Assembly (NCBI RefSeq): GCF_005844455.1
Contig: NZ_SPGF01000006.1
Coordinates: 1-55,953 of the forward strand
Source of the DNA: Streptococcus mitis
GTDB lineage: Bacteria; Bacillota; Bacilli; Lactobacillales; Streptococcaceae
Direction of reading: 5' to 3'
Length of the DNA: 55,953 nucleotides
The position numbers and the translations under genes were made by a program. The notes beneath the pieces are model-generated. The model was not told the origin of the DNA. It searched no databases and was given only the letters and a program-made list of their open reading frames with translations. Below are positions 36,162 through 44,792 of the stretch, one piece after another. How positions within the stretch are numbered: position 1 is the stretch's first letter; every line of letters starts with the position of its first letter.

Positions 36162-36250
36162 GTATTTTCGTTAGAATTATGCTATACTATTTAAAAAGAA
36201 GCTTGTTTAATGTTCAGGTTTCTTATTTTAAGAAGAATTGGAGTTTGCTT

Positions 36251-36517
36251 ATGAAAGCGATTATAACTGTTGTTGGTAAAGATAAATCTGGAATTGTTGC
36301 AGGTGTTTCTGGTAAAATTGCAGAATTGGGTTTGAACATTGATGATATTTCTCAAACTGTTTTGGATGAATATTTCACGATGATGGCTGTCGTCTCTAGC
36401 GATGAAAAGCAAGATTTCACCTATCTTCGTAATGAGTTTGAAACCTTTGGTCAAACTTTGAATGTGAAAATTAATATTCAGAGTGCAGCGATTTTCGAAG
36501 CTATGTATAATATCTAG
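36251..36517 (+). CDS. ACT-domain protein (UPF0237)
   Basis: An 88-residue stand-alone ACT domain, MKAIITVVGKDKSGIVAGVS..., related to GcvR-type regulators. ACT domains bind amino acids or other small ligands. The open frame extends 31 codons upstream, but TTGGAG supports the ATG at 36251. It is always paired with the following UPF0210 gene (nine-base gap), so the two likely act together; the ligand is unknown. Confidence 0.9.
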   Translation: MKAIITVVGKDKSGIVAGVSGKIAELGLNIDDISQTVLDEYFTMMAVVSSDEKQDFTYLRNEFETFGQTLNVKINIQSAAIFEAMYNI

Positions 36518-36526
36518 GAGGTACAC

Positions 36527-37864
36527 ATGGATATTAGACAAGTTACTGAAACAATCGCCATGATTGAGGAGCAAAATTTCGATATCAGAACCATTACCAT
36601 GGGGATTTCCCTTCTGGACTGTATCGATTCAGATATCAATCGTGCTGCAGAGAAAATTTATCAAAAGATTACGACCAAGGCAGCTAATTTAGTGGCTGTT
36701 GGGGATGAAATTGCAGCGGAGCTGGGAATTCCAATCGTTAATAAGCGTGTATCGGTGACTCCTATTTCTCTGATTGGAGCAGCGACAGATGCGACAGACT
36801 ATGTGGTTCTGGCAAAAGCGCTTGATAAGGCTGCGAAAGAGATTGGTGTGGATTTTATTGGTGGTTTTTCTGCCTTGGTACAAAAAGGTTATCAAAAGGG
36901 AGATGAGATTCTCATCAATTCTATTCCTCGCGCTTTGGCAGAAACGGACAAGGTCTGCTCGTCAGTCAATATCGGTTCAACCAAGTCTGGTATTAATATG
37001 ACCGCTGTAGCAGATATGGGACGAATTATCAAGGAAACGGCTAATCTATCTGATATGGGCGCAGCTAAGCTGGTTGTATTTGCTAATGCTGTTGAGGACA
37101 ATCCATTTATGGCTGGTGCTTTCCACGGTGTTGGAGAAGCTGATGTTATCATCAATGTCGGAGTTTCTGGTCCTGGTGTGGTGAAACGTGCTTTGGAAAA
37201 AGTTCGTGGACAGAGCTTTGATGTAGTAGCCGAAACCGTTAAGAAGACTGCCTTCAAGATCACTCGGATCGGTCAATTGGTTGGTCAGATGGCTAGTGAG
37301 AGACTGGGTGTGGAGTTTGGTATTGTGGACTTGAGTTTGGCGCCAACTCCTGCGGTTGGAGATTCTGTGGCACGTGTCCTTGAGGAAATGGGGTTAGAGA
37401 CAGTTGGAACACACGGGACGACGGCTGCCTTGGCTCTCTTGAATGACCAAGTTAAGAAGGGGGGAGTGATGGCCTGCAACCAAGTTGGTGGTTTGTCTGG
37501 AGCCTTTATCCCTGTTTCAGAAGATGAAGGAATGATTGCTGCAGTGCAAAATGGTTCTCTTAATTTGGAAAAACTAGAAGCTATGACGGCTATCTGTTCC
37601 GTTGGTTTGGATATGATTGCCATTCCTGAGGATACACCAGCTGAAACCATTGCGGCCATGATTGCAGATGAAGCTGCAATTGGTGTCATTAACATGAAAA
37701 CAACGGCTGTTCGTATCATTCCCAAAGGAAAAGAAGGCGATATGATTGAGTTTGGTGGCCTGTTAGGAACTGCACCTGTTATGAAGGTCAATGGGGCTTC
37801 GTCTGTCGATTTCATTTCTCGTGGAGGACAAATCCCAGCACCAATTCATAGTTTTAAAAATTAA
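36527..37864 (+). CDS. UPF0210 / PFL-family (DUF711) protein
   Basis: A 445-residue cytoplasmic protein of the UPF0210 family, structurally related to the pyruvate formate-lyase-like fold but lacking a glycyl-radical motif. Repeated Gly/Ala-rich segments ([35 protein letters not shown]) are conserved. Shine-Dalgarno TAGGAGGTAC. Co-transcribed with the ACT-domain gene. Its activity is not established. Confidence 0.88.
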   Translation: MDIRQVTETIAMIEEQNFDIRTITMGISLLDCIDSDINRAAEKIYQKITTKAANLVAVGDEIAAELGIPIVNKRVSVTPISLIGAATDATDYVVLAKALDKAAKEIGVDFIGGFSALVQKGYQKGDEILINSIPRALAETDKVCSSVNIGSTKSGINMTAVADMGRIIKETANLSDMGAAKLVVFANAVEDNPFMAGAFHGVGEADVIINVGVSGPGVVKRALEKVRGQSFDVVAETVKKTAFKITRIGQLVGQMASERLGVEFGIVDLSLAPTPAVGDSVARVLEEMGLETVGTHGTTAALALLNDQVKKGGVMACNQVGGLSGAFIPVSEDEGMIAAVQNGSLNLEKLEAMTAICSVGLDMIAIPEDTPAETIAAMIADEAAIGVINMKTTAVRIIPKGKEGDMIEFGGLLGTAPVMKVNGASSVDFISRGGQIPAPIHSFKN

Positions 37865-37879
37865 GAAAATAAGAGAAAT

Positions 37880-37917
37880 TTTAAGTTCTATTTAAGGTTA
37901 GGTATGTATACTATAAT
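37880..37917 (+). promoter_or_regulatory. CiaR-dependent promoter of a csRNA
   Basis: TTTAAG (37880-37885), five bases, TTTAAG (37891-37896) is the exact CiaR direct repeat; TATAAT (37912-37917) follows after 15 bases. The same spacing recurs at 55434-55471. Confidence 0.88.
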
Positions 37918-37923
37918 CATTAA

Positions 37924-38070
37924 ATAAAGACCTCCTAATATTATTTGAAACAGATAACACTGATTTAGTTTGAATTTGATTTTTATCTAATATCTTTATT
38001 TAATAGAACTCCTAAACTTTTTCATAATAATCTCCTGCAAAAGTCGCCTGTATGGGTGGCTTTTGTTTTA
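37924..38070 (+). ncRNA. ccnE: Cia-dependent small RNA (csRNA5-like)
   Basis: About 147 nt from the predicted start to the end of the T tract. It holds three anti-Shine-Dalgarno segments typical of csRNAs: GACCTCCTAA (37929), AACTCCTAAAC (38007) and AATCTCCTGC (38029). It ends in the terminator AAAAGTCGCC/GGGTGGCTTTT plus T-rich tail. csRNAs pair with start regions of mRNAs such as comC and reduce translation. The position next to the phosphoglycerate mutase gene and the length fit csRNA5; the exact paralogue is from memory. Confidence 0.82.
38039..38070 (+). terminator. csRNA terminator
   Basis: AAAAGTCGCC pairs with GGGTGGCTTTT around TGTAT, then GTTTTA. It is the reference for the broken terminator of the second csRNA at 55541-55554. 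Confidence 0.8.
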
Positions 38071-38108
38071 TCATCCATGATATAATAGAAGCAAACGGAG
38101 GACGGAAA

Positions 38109-38801
38109 ATGGTAAAAGTACGATTGTATTTGGTACGTCATGGCAAGACCATGTTTAACACGATTGGTCGAGCGCAAGGTTGGAGTGATACTCCCTTAAC
38201 TGCTGAAGGTGAACGAGGGATTCAAGAATTAGGGATTGGTTTGCGAGAATCTGGTCTACAGTTTGAGCGCGCTTATTCCAGTGATTCTGGTCGCACCATT
38301 CAGACCATGGGAATTATCCTTGAAGAACTTGGCTTGCAGGAGAAAATCCCTTATCGCATGGATAAGCGTATCAGAGAATGGTGTTTTGGTAGCTTTGACG
38401 GAGCCTACAATGGCGATCTTTTCATGGGCATTATTCCTCGTATCTTTAATGTGGACCATGTTCACCAATTGTCTTATGCTGAATTGGCTGAGGGCTTGGT
38501 GGAGGTTGATACAGCTGGTTGGGCTGAAGGCTGGGAAAAACTCAGTGGCCGAATCAAGGAGGGCTTTGAAGCGATTGCCAAAGAAATGGAAGAACAAGGT
38601 GGGGGCAATGCCCTCGTTGTCAGCCATGGAATGACCATTGGAACCATTGTTTATCTGATTAATGGCATGCATCCGCATGGTCTCGATAATGGGAGTGTGA
38701 CAATCCTTGAATATGAGGACGGCCAGTTTAGCGTTGAGGTTGTTGGTGACTGTAGTTACCGAGAACTAGGACGTGAGAAGATGGAGGAAGCCTCTATTTA
38801 A
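38109..38801 (+). CDS. histidine-phosphatase (phosphoglycerate mutase-like) protein
   Basis: A 230-residue member of the histidine phosphatase superfamily. RHG at residues 10-12 carries the catalytic His, SSDSGRTIQT the phosphate pocket, and SHGMTIG the second His. Such dPGM-like proteins are often broad phosphatases rather than glycolytic mutases. The frame opens 19 codons upstream, but ACGGAGGACGG fixes the ATG at 38109. TATAAT at 38081-38086 is the likely -10. Confidence 0.88.
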   Translation: MVKVRLYLVRHGKTMFNTIGRAQGWSDTPLTAEGERGIQELGIGLRESGLQFERAYSSDSGRTIQTMGIILEELGLQEKIPYRMDKRIREWCFGSFDGAYNGDLFMGIIPRIFNVDHVHQLSYAELAEGLVEVDTAGWAEGWEKLSGRIKEGFEAIAKEMEEQGGGNALVVSHGMTIGTIVYLINGMHPHGLDNGSVTILEYEDGQFSVEVVGDCSYRELGREKMEEASI

Positions 38802-38856
38802 TCAGTCTAGACTTGCTTGCTATGAACTAGGGATTTGATAGGAATATCAAGATAAG

Positions 38857-38893
38857 AAAAAACAGCCGAGGGTAATCCTTTCGGCTGTTTTTG
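38857..38893. terminator. bidirectional terminator
   Basis: AAAAAACAGCCGA pairs with TCGGCTGTTTTT (38857-38892). A/T runs on both sides let it end both the plus-strand phosphatase gene and the minus-strand ABC operon. Confidence 0.88.
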
Positions 38894-38903
38894 ATGGGGA
38901 AAA

Positions 38904-40562
38904 CTAAAGTGTAATGCTATTGCTTTTAGAGATTTTCATAAACAAGAGCAAGGAACCTACTGTTAGAACAGTCAGGATAGTTGACAAGGCTGCGGCTACA
39001 CCGTAATTTCCTCTGAGAACCTCTGTATAAATAGCTACAGTCATTGTTCTTGTTTTGACATTGTAGAGGAGGATAGAAGTGGAAAGTTCTGAAATCATTG
39101 TAACCCAAGATAGGATAGCTCCAGAAATAATACCAGATAGCATCATTGGAGTTGTAATCTTGGCAAAGGTATTGAGACGACTACTTCCTAAGCTCTCAGC
39201 GGCTTCTTCAATACTTGGTGCTATTTGTTGCAAGCTAGCAACAGATGAGCGAATAGTATAAGGCAATCTTCTGACAGATAGGGACATAATTAAGATGAAA
39301 GCTGTCCCTGTAATCATAAGAAATCCACTTCCAAATAGACCGGTATTGAAGGAAGAAATGAAGGCAATCCCTAGAACGGTTCCTGGTACAATATAAGGAA
39401 CCATACTGAGGCTGTCAATTAAGTTTGTAAACAAATTCCGTTTTCTAACGGCTAGGTAGGAGATAAATGTTGCGAATAGGACAACTAGAACTAAGGCAAT
39501 CAAAGGGATACGAATGGTATTGAAAATAGCAGATCCCATACGATTGAAAGCTACCTTGTAACTGTTTAGAGAATAACCTTTGACAAATACCATACCTGAT
39601 GTTTTTAGGAAAGAAGTATAAATCAAGTAGACTTGAGGTAGAACAGAGAACAAGATAATTCCGTAGACTGTTGCATAAATGGCAACCATTTTTCCTTTTG
39701 TGTTTTTTTTAGGCTCAATTGGATGGAGCGAATTCATACTGAAACTGTAGCGATTTGAAATGTATTTTTGGATAAGGAAGATTGCCAAGGCGATGATAAT
39801 CGCCATAATTGCTAAAGCAGATGCAAAAGCAGAATTTCCTCCAACCTCGCTAATAAATTGAGTATAAATCAAGACGGGGAAAGTCCGATATCCTTCACCA
39901 ATTAACATCGGTGTTCCAAAGTCTGAGAATGCTCTCATAAATACAAGCAGGGCAGCCGCTAGTAAGGTTGGAACTAGGAGAGGTAAAACAACTGTTACGA
40001 TACGCTTAAATCCGAAGGACCCCATGCTTTCAGCGGCTTCAAGTAGAGAATTGTCAATACTTTTCATTGTCCCAGCAACGTATAGAAATACCAGTGGGAA
40101 TAGTTGCAGTGTAAAGACAAGTACAATTCCTTTGAATCCATAAATATCGATAGCTGGAAGATGAAGGGCATTTGTCAGGAATTTGGTAATGACCCCATTT
40201 CGTCCCAGCAAGAGAATCCAGGAGTAGGCTCCCACGAAAGGAGCTGACATGGAAGCAATGATAATCAATATTTGTAAAAATTTCTTTCCCTTGAAGTCAT
40301 ACATGGAAAAGAGGTAAGCTAATAAGGTTCCTACGACCAAGGAAGTGACAGTAGCGGTAATGGAAACCTTGAAACTATTGACTAGTGTCTCAGAATAGTA
40401 GGCTTTACTAAAGAAAGTTACAAAATTAGCTAGTGAAAATTGTCCCTCATGTATGAGTGCTTGCTTGAGCACGGTAACGATAGGATAAACGAGAAAGACA
40501 AGATAGGTAAGAAAGATGAAGAAAGAGGAGGCTGTCCAAATATTTAGTTTTTTACGTTCCAT
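38904..40562 (-). CDS. FbpB/AfuB-type ABC transporter permease (two fused domains)
   Basis: A 552-residue protein with two binding-protein-dependent permease domains of six helices each, joined by a central cytoplasmic loop (EPKKNTKGK). Each half has the EAA-type motif (LLEAAESMGSFGFKRI and SIEEAAESLGSSRLNTF). This fused layout is typical of Fe3+ or sugar-phosphate importers of the FbpB/AfuB type. It overlaps the ATPase gene by 11 bases and is the last gene of the operon before a bidirectional terminator. Confidence 0.9.
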   Translation of the reverse strand: MERKKLNIWTASSFFIFLTYLVFLVYPIVTVLKQALIHEGQFSLANFVTFFSKAYYSETLVNSFKVSITATVTSLVVGTLLAYLFSMYDFKGKKFLQILIIIASMSAPFVGAYSWILLLGRNGVITKFLTNALHLPAIDIYGFKGIVLVFTLQLFPLVFLYVAGTMKSIDNSLLEAAESMGSFGFKRIVTVVLPLLVPTLLAAALLVFMRAFSDFGTPMLIGEGYRTFPVLIYTQFISEVGGNSAFASALAIMAIIIALAIFLIQKYISNRYSFSMNSLHPIEPKKNTKGKMVAIYATVYGIILFSVLPQVYLIYTSFLKTSGMVFVKGYSLNSYKVAFNRMGSAIFNTIRIPLIALVLVVLFATFISYLAVRKRNLFTNLIDSLSMVPYIVPGTVLGIAFISSFNTGLFGSGFLMITGTAFILIMSLSVRRLPYTIRSSVASLQQIAPSIEEAAESLGSSRLNTFAKITTPMMLSGIISGAILSWVTMISELSTSILLYNVKTRTMTVAIYTEVLRGNYGVAAALSTILTVLTVGSLLLFMKISKSNSITL

Positions 40563-41643
40563 GGTTGACTCCTTTTATCAGGTTTTGGGAACCATCTGCA
40601 GAAAAGACGTTTAATTTTTGAGTATTGATTCGTAGACGAATACGATCGCCTTTTTGTAAATCTTCTTCAAAAGTTGATTCTTCGCTAACTTGAATTTTTG
40701 AGGTAAAACCTGTCTCAATGAAATACTCCGTATTTAGTCCAAGATAGACGCTATCGCTAATAGTTCCTTCAATATCTCCAGATTCATCTTTGATAAACTC
40801 TTCAGGACGAATGCTTACATGAATAGCTTGTTCCTCAGCCTGATCAAGAGCTGGCATTCGAAGAGCATAGCCATCTGAAAAGACGATATAAGCGCCGTCG
40901 CTCCGTTTTTCAAGAGTGGCAGGGATAATATTTGTGCGTCCGATAAAGGTTGCTACAAACTCATTAGCTGGTTTATGATAGAGTTCTTTTGGCCGACCGA
41001 TTTGTTGGATGACTCCGTCTTTCATAACAGCAATTTGGTCTGAAATAGCCATGGCTTCTTCTTGGTCGTGGGTTACATAAACAGTTGTAATTCCCACTTC
41101 GTGTTGGATTTCTCGAATGGCTTGACGCATATCCAAGCGAAGCTTGGCATCTAGGTTACTAAGTGGCTCGTCCATGAGGAGAACACTTGGATTAACAGCT
41201 AAGGCGCGTGCCAAGGCGACACGTTGTTGTTGTCCACCACTGAGTTTATCAGGTTTTCGATCCGCATATTGAGCAATTTGCATGAGTTCAAGATATTTAT
41301 TGGTTTGTTGAATCAATTCTTCTTTTGGAACCTTCTTTTGCTTAAGACCAAAAGCAACATTGTCTCGGACAGTCAAATGTGGAAAAATAGCGTAGTTTTG
41401 GAAAACCATTCCGATATTGCGTTTGCTGGGTTCCATATTATTGATTTTTGTATCATCGAAGTAAAATTCTCCGCCTTCGATACTGTTGAAACCTGCAATC
41501 ATACGAAGAAGGGTCGTTTTCCCACACCCTGAAGGCCCAAGAAGGGTAAAGAGACTTCCTTTTGGAATTGTAATGTTCAAATTCTCAATAACAGGGACAT
41601 CGTGGTAGATTTTTTTGGCGTTAATAATTTTGATCTCACTCAT
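40552..41643 (-). CDS. FbpC/AfuC-type ABC transporter ATPase
   Basis: A 363-residue ATPase: Walker [10 protein letters not shown], signature [15 protein letters not shown], Walker [13 protein letters not shown], and a C-terminal TOBE-like regulatory domain of about 120 residues. It energises the permease encoded downstream. It starts 12 bases after the binding-protein gene on the same strand. The substrate is not fixed by the sequence. Confidence 0.9.
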   Translation of the reverse strand: MSEIKIINAKKIYHDVPVIENLNITIPKGSLFTLLGPSGCGKTTLLRMIAGFNSIEGGEFYFDDTKINNMEPSKRNIGMVFQNYAIFPHLTVRDNVAFGLKQKKVPKEELIQQTNKYLELMQIAQYADRKPDKLSGGQQQRVALARALAVNPSVLLMDEPLSNLDAKLRLDMRQAIREIQHEVGITTVYVTHDQEEAMAISDQIAVMKDGVIQQIGRPKELYHKPANEFVATFIGRTNIIPATLEKRSDGAYIVFSDGYALRMPALDQAEEQAIHVSIRPEEFIKDESGDIEGTISDSVYLGLNTEYFIETGFTSKIQVSEESTFEEDLQKGDRIRLRINTQKLNVFSADGSQNLIKGVNHGT

Positions 41644-41655
41644 AGTGAACCTCTT

Positions 41656-42702
41656 TTACTGTTTAGATTGGATATCTGTAAAGACTTCGTTGTATTTCTT
41701 AACGATATCTGATTTATTCTTGATGACATAATCATAATCTTCAGTGAGTGTTTTGATTTTGTCAATTGGTTTCATATTTTCGCTTGTTTTAGCATTTTTA
41801 CGAACAGGACGGTTAGTAGTGGTTGTACCAAGTGTATCTTGTACTTCTTGAGAGATAATAAAATCGATAAATTTCTTGGCATTTTCCATATTTTTCGCTT
41901 TTTTAACGATAGCAGCACTAGCAGGTAGGAAGACTGTTCCTTCTTTTGGATAGACCACCTTGATATTAGCTCCATCATTTAAGAGCTTAACTGCTGGATC
42001 TTCATAAGAGAGACCAACAGCCATTTCTCCGTCAGCGACTGCTTTATAGACACCAGATGAGCTTGAACCGATTTTACCATCAATAAGTGTGAAGAGATCT
42101 TTTACATAAGACCAAGCTTTATCGTCTTTGTAACCACCTTGAGCTTGTAGCATATTTGTTAATTGAGCAAAGGCGCTAGAAGAGTTTGCTGGGTCAGCAG
42201 TTGCGATTTTTCCTTTTAGTTCAGGTTTGAGAAGGTCGCTATATCCTTCGATGTTCATGCCTTTAGTTAAATCAGGATTGACGATTAAAACACTACCATC
42301 TAGTGTATAAGGAGTAGAGTAGCCAGTTGTGTTTTGATATTCTTTGATAACATTATCATTTTCTTTTGAAGTATAGTTTTCAAAGAGTTCTCCATGGGTA
42401 GCATATTGTGTATAAGAACCACCAAAGATGACATCGGCTACAGGGGCTTCTTTTTCTGACTCTAGTTTTTTGAAAAGTTCTCCAGTACCAGCTTGAATCA
42501 GTTCTACTTTGATACCATATTTTTCTTCAAAGGCAGGAATAGTTGCTCCGATTAAGCCCTCTGAGTTTGGTGAATAAACGACTAGCGAACCGCCGTCTCC
42601 TTTATCAGATGAACCGCCATCGGCAGATTCATTAGAAGAACAAGCAGCAAGACCCAAAAGAGCTAGTCCGCAAGCAGCATAATACATCCATTTCTTTTTC
42701 AT
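41656..42702 (-). CDS. FbpA/AfuA-family substrate-binding lipoprotein
   Basis: A 348-residue lipoprotein; the signal peptide ends in LAAC, followed by a Ser/Asp/Gly-rich spacer and a periplasmic-binding fold starting LVVYSPNSEGLIGATIPAF. Annotated in pneumococci as iron-binding. The related AfuA binds hexose phosphates instead, and a cre-like site and a YesMN-type two-component system nearby would fit a carbon source. The tyrosine iron ligands were not confirmed. Shine-Dalgarno ACGGAGGTATCC. Confidence 0.88.
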   Translation of the reverse strand: MKKKWMYYAACGLALLGLAACSSNESADGGSSDKGDGGSLVVYSPNSEGLIGATIPAFEEKYGIKVELIQAGTGELFKKLESEKEAPVADVIFGGSYTQYATHGELFENYTSKENDNVIKEYQNTTGYSTPYTLDGSVLIVNPDLTKGMNIEGYSDLLKPELKGKIATADPANSSSAFAQLTNMLQAQGGYKDDKAWSYVKDLFTLIDGKIGSSSSGVYKAVADGEMAVGLSYEDPAVKLLNDGANIKVVYPKEGTVFLPASAAIVKKAKNMENAKKFIDFIISQEVQDTLGTTTTNRPVRKNAKTSENMKPIDKIKTLTEDYDYVIKNKSDIVKKYNEVFTDIQSKQ

Positions 42703-42744
42703 GATGGATACCTCCGTTATGTTATTTAAGTTTATTTTAAGATA

Positions 42745-42759
42745 ATGTAAGCGTTTTTA
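42745..42759 (-). promoter_or_regulatory. cre-like CcpA site in front of the ABC operon
   Basis: ATGTAAGCGTTTTTA matches the consensus WTGNAANCGNWNNCW at all but one position (C to T). It lies about 45 bases upstream of the binding-protein start codon at 42702, suggesting catabolite repression. Confidence 0.55.
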
Positions 42760-42863
42760 AAACCGATAATTCTATTCTATTAGAGTAAAATTCTCTACAA
42801 AAACGGAAGTAATCTTTTGATTTTATAGTAGGGTTTGACAGTTAATCGTTGGGAAGTCAAATG

Positions 42864-43903
42864 TTATTTTTTAGATTGGATATCTGTAAAAATATCATTG
42901 TACTTTTTAAGAATGGCAGATTTGTTTTTAATGACATAATCGGAATCTTCAGTGGCAATATTGATTTCTGTCATAGCCTTCATATTTTTATTGGTTTTAG
43001 CATTTTTACGAATGGGTCTGATTGTTGTTTCAGTTCCTAGTTTATCTTGGATTTCTTGAGAAAGGAGGAAATCGATAAATTTCTTAGCATTTTTCATGTG
43101 TTTGGCATTTTTGATGATAGCTGCGTTACCAGGTAAAAAGACGGTTCCTTCTTTTGGATAAATGACTTTTACATCAACTCCGTCGTTTAAGAGTTTTAAG
43201 GCAGGATCTTCATAGGTGAGTCCAACAGCCATTTCTCCATCGGCGACAGCTTTGTAAACATTTGAGGAGCTAGATGCAATTTTTCCATCTACTAGGGTAA
43301 AGAGATTTTTCACATAGGTCCAAGCTTGTTCATTTTCGTATCCACCTTGGTCTACAAGCATGTTTGTTAGTTGTGCAAAGGCGCTAGAAGCGTTACTAGG
43401 ATCAGCAGTAGCGATTTTTCCTTTTAAGTTAGGATTGAGTAAATCATTGTAGCCTTCAATTTTAATATCTTTTGTAAGAGCTGAATTGGCAATGATAACA
43501 CTGACATCCAGTGTGTAGGGAGTGTAGAATCCTGTTTTATTTTGATATTCAGGGATTATCTGGTCGTTCTCTTGAGAAATATAAGGTTCAAAAAGATTTT
43601 CGTTAGAAGATAAGAGAGCGTGGGAGCCTCCGAAAATGACATCGGCTACAGGCGATTCTTTTTCAGCCTCAGCTTTTTTGAACAATTCACCAGTGCTGGC
43701 TTGTACTAAGTCAACCTTAATACCATATTTTTCTTCGAAGGCTGGGATTGTTTCTTCGATAAGGTCTTCAGGGTTAGATGAGTAGACAACCAAAGTGTTA
43801 TCTGAATCTTTTTCAGCGCTAGTTTCCGCTTCTATAGGTGAAGAACATCCTGATAAAGAAAGGAATATCCAGCTACAAGAGAGAAAGAATAGTATTTTTT
43901 CAT
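42864..43903 (-). pseudogene. second FbpA/AfuA-like binding protein, frameshifted in the signal peptide
   Basis: The frame from 43793 encodes a binding domain very similar to that of the neighbouring gene (for example EGYNDLL.P.LKGKIATADPSN and KEGTVFLP). The natural start is the ATG at 43903 behind AAAAGGAGATAC (MKKYYSFSLVAGYSFL...), but this frame stops 23 codons later. Restoring one T in the CTTTATC run near 43850 yields the lipobox LLSGC and joins both parts. The 1040-base length also lacks one base. A weak TTG at 43793 could only give a protein without an export signal. A sequencing error is possible. Confidence 0.8.
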
Positions 43904-43982
43904 AAGTATCTCCTTTTTTACGAACATTTTCTCTAACCAGATTGTTAATGTTTTTAAATTGTAGAGTTCTACTATATAAAAT

Positions 43983-44013
43983 AAAAAGATTGCTACAATA
44001 GAGTTGAGCAATC
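43983..44013 (-). terminator. terminator of the YesMN-type operon
   Basis: On the minus strand GATTGCTC and GAGTT..GCAATC-type arms pair (43988-44013), followed by TTTTTAT. It lies directly after the response-regulator gene. Confidence 0.75.
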
Positions 44014-44021
44014 CTTTTACA

Positions 44022-44792
44022 TCAATGGTTTTTATCCATGAGTTTTAATTCTTTTGGAGAAATATGGAGATACTTTTTAAAAACTTTGGCAAAATATTTA
44101 TAGTCTGAAAATCCAACTTGTTCAGAGATATCGCTTAAGGGAGAATTAGGGGATTCAGCCATTTTATCTATAGCTTGCTTGAGGCGGTAGCGTAAGATAT
44201 ATTCATTTAGCGTCATTGGGAAGTCTTCTTTGATAACCTTATATAGATAACTTTCGCTATATCCTAGATTCTCTGCAATGGTAGAAATGGTAAAGTGCAT
44301 GCAGTAGTGTTGATGAACAAATTCAAGAATTTGCTGAATGATTTGGTTTTGTGTATCGATTTGTTGGATAGATGTGAGTAAAGTTTGATATTCATCTAAA
44401 AAAGGAGTTTCTTGATAAGTACTAACTCGTAATCGCAAAACAATTTTTTGAAGACATTCTGTCAATTCCTTGGTATCAATTGGTTTGGATAAGAAATCTA
44501 CCGCGCCATATTGCATGGCTTTTTTGGCATTTTGAAAATCGTTATAACCTGATAAGATAACTTTTTCATAGGAGAGAGTACGAGTGGCTTCAAACATCAT
44601 AAAAGCATCCATAATTGGCATGGTTATGTCTGTTAAGACAATATGAGGTTCTTTTTCTTGGATGAGTTTCATTCCCTCTTGACCGTGACTGGCAGTTCCT
44701 ACGACTTGGATACCTAAGGCAGAGTAATCTACGGCAATCTCTAGCCATTTTCGAATGAGGTGTTCATCTTCTACGATGATGAGCTTAAACAT
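44022..44792 (-). CDS. AraC-type response regulator (YesN-like)
   Basis: A 256-residue regulator: a receiver domain (1-120) with Asp55 (VLTDITMP) as phospho-acceptor and Lys in LSKPID, then a C-terminal AraC/XylS helix-turn-helix domain (about 150-250, NLGYSESYLYKVIKE and VGFSDYKYFAKVFKKYLHISP). It overlaps the kinase gene by eight bases. The nearby binding-protein and ABC genes on the same strand are the likely targets. Confidence 0.92.
   Translation of the reverse strand: MFKLIIVEDEHLIRKWLEIAVDYSALGIQVVGTASHGQEGMKLIQEKEPHIVLTDITMPIMDAFMMFEATRTLSYEKVILSGYNDFQNAKKAMQYGAVDFLSKPIDTKELTECLQKIVLRLRVSTYQETPFLDEYQTLLTSIQQIDTQNQIIQQILEFVHQHYCMHFTISTIAENLGYSESYLYKVIKEDFPMTLNEYILRYRLKQAIDKMAESPNSPLSDISEQVGFSDYKYFAKVFKKYLHISPKELKLMDKNH

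Noticed and set aside
43793-43795. TTG start giving an intact second binding protein
   Set aside because: It has no Shine-Dalgarno and the product would lack the lipoprotein signal; an ATG with RBS and signal peptide lies upstream in another frame.
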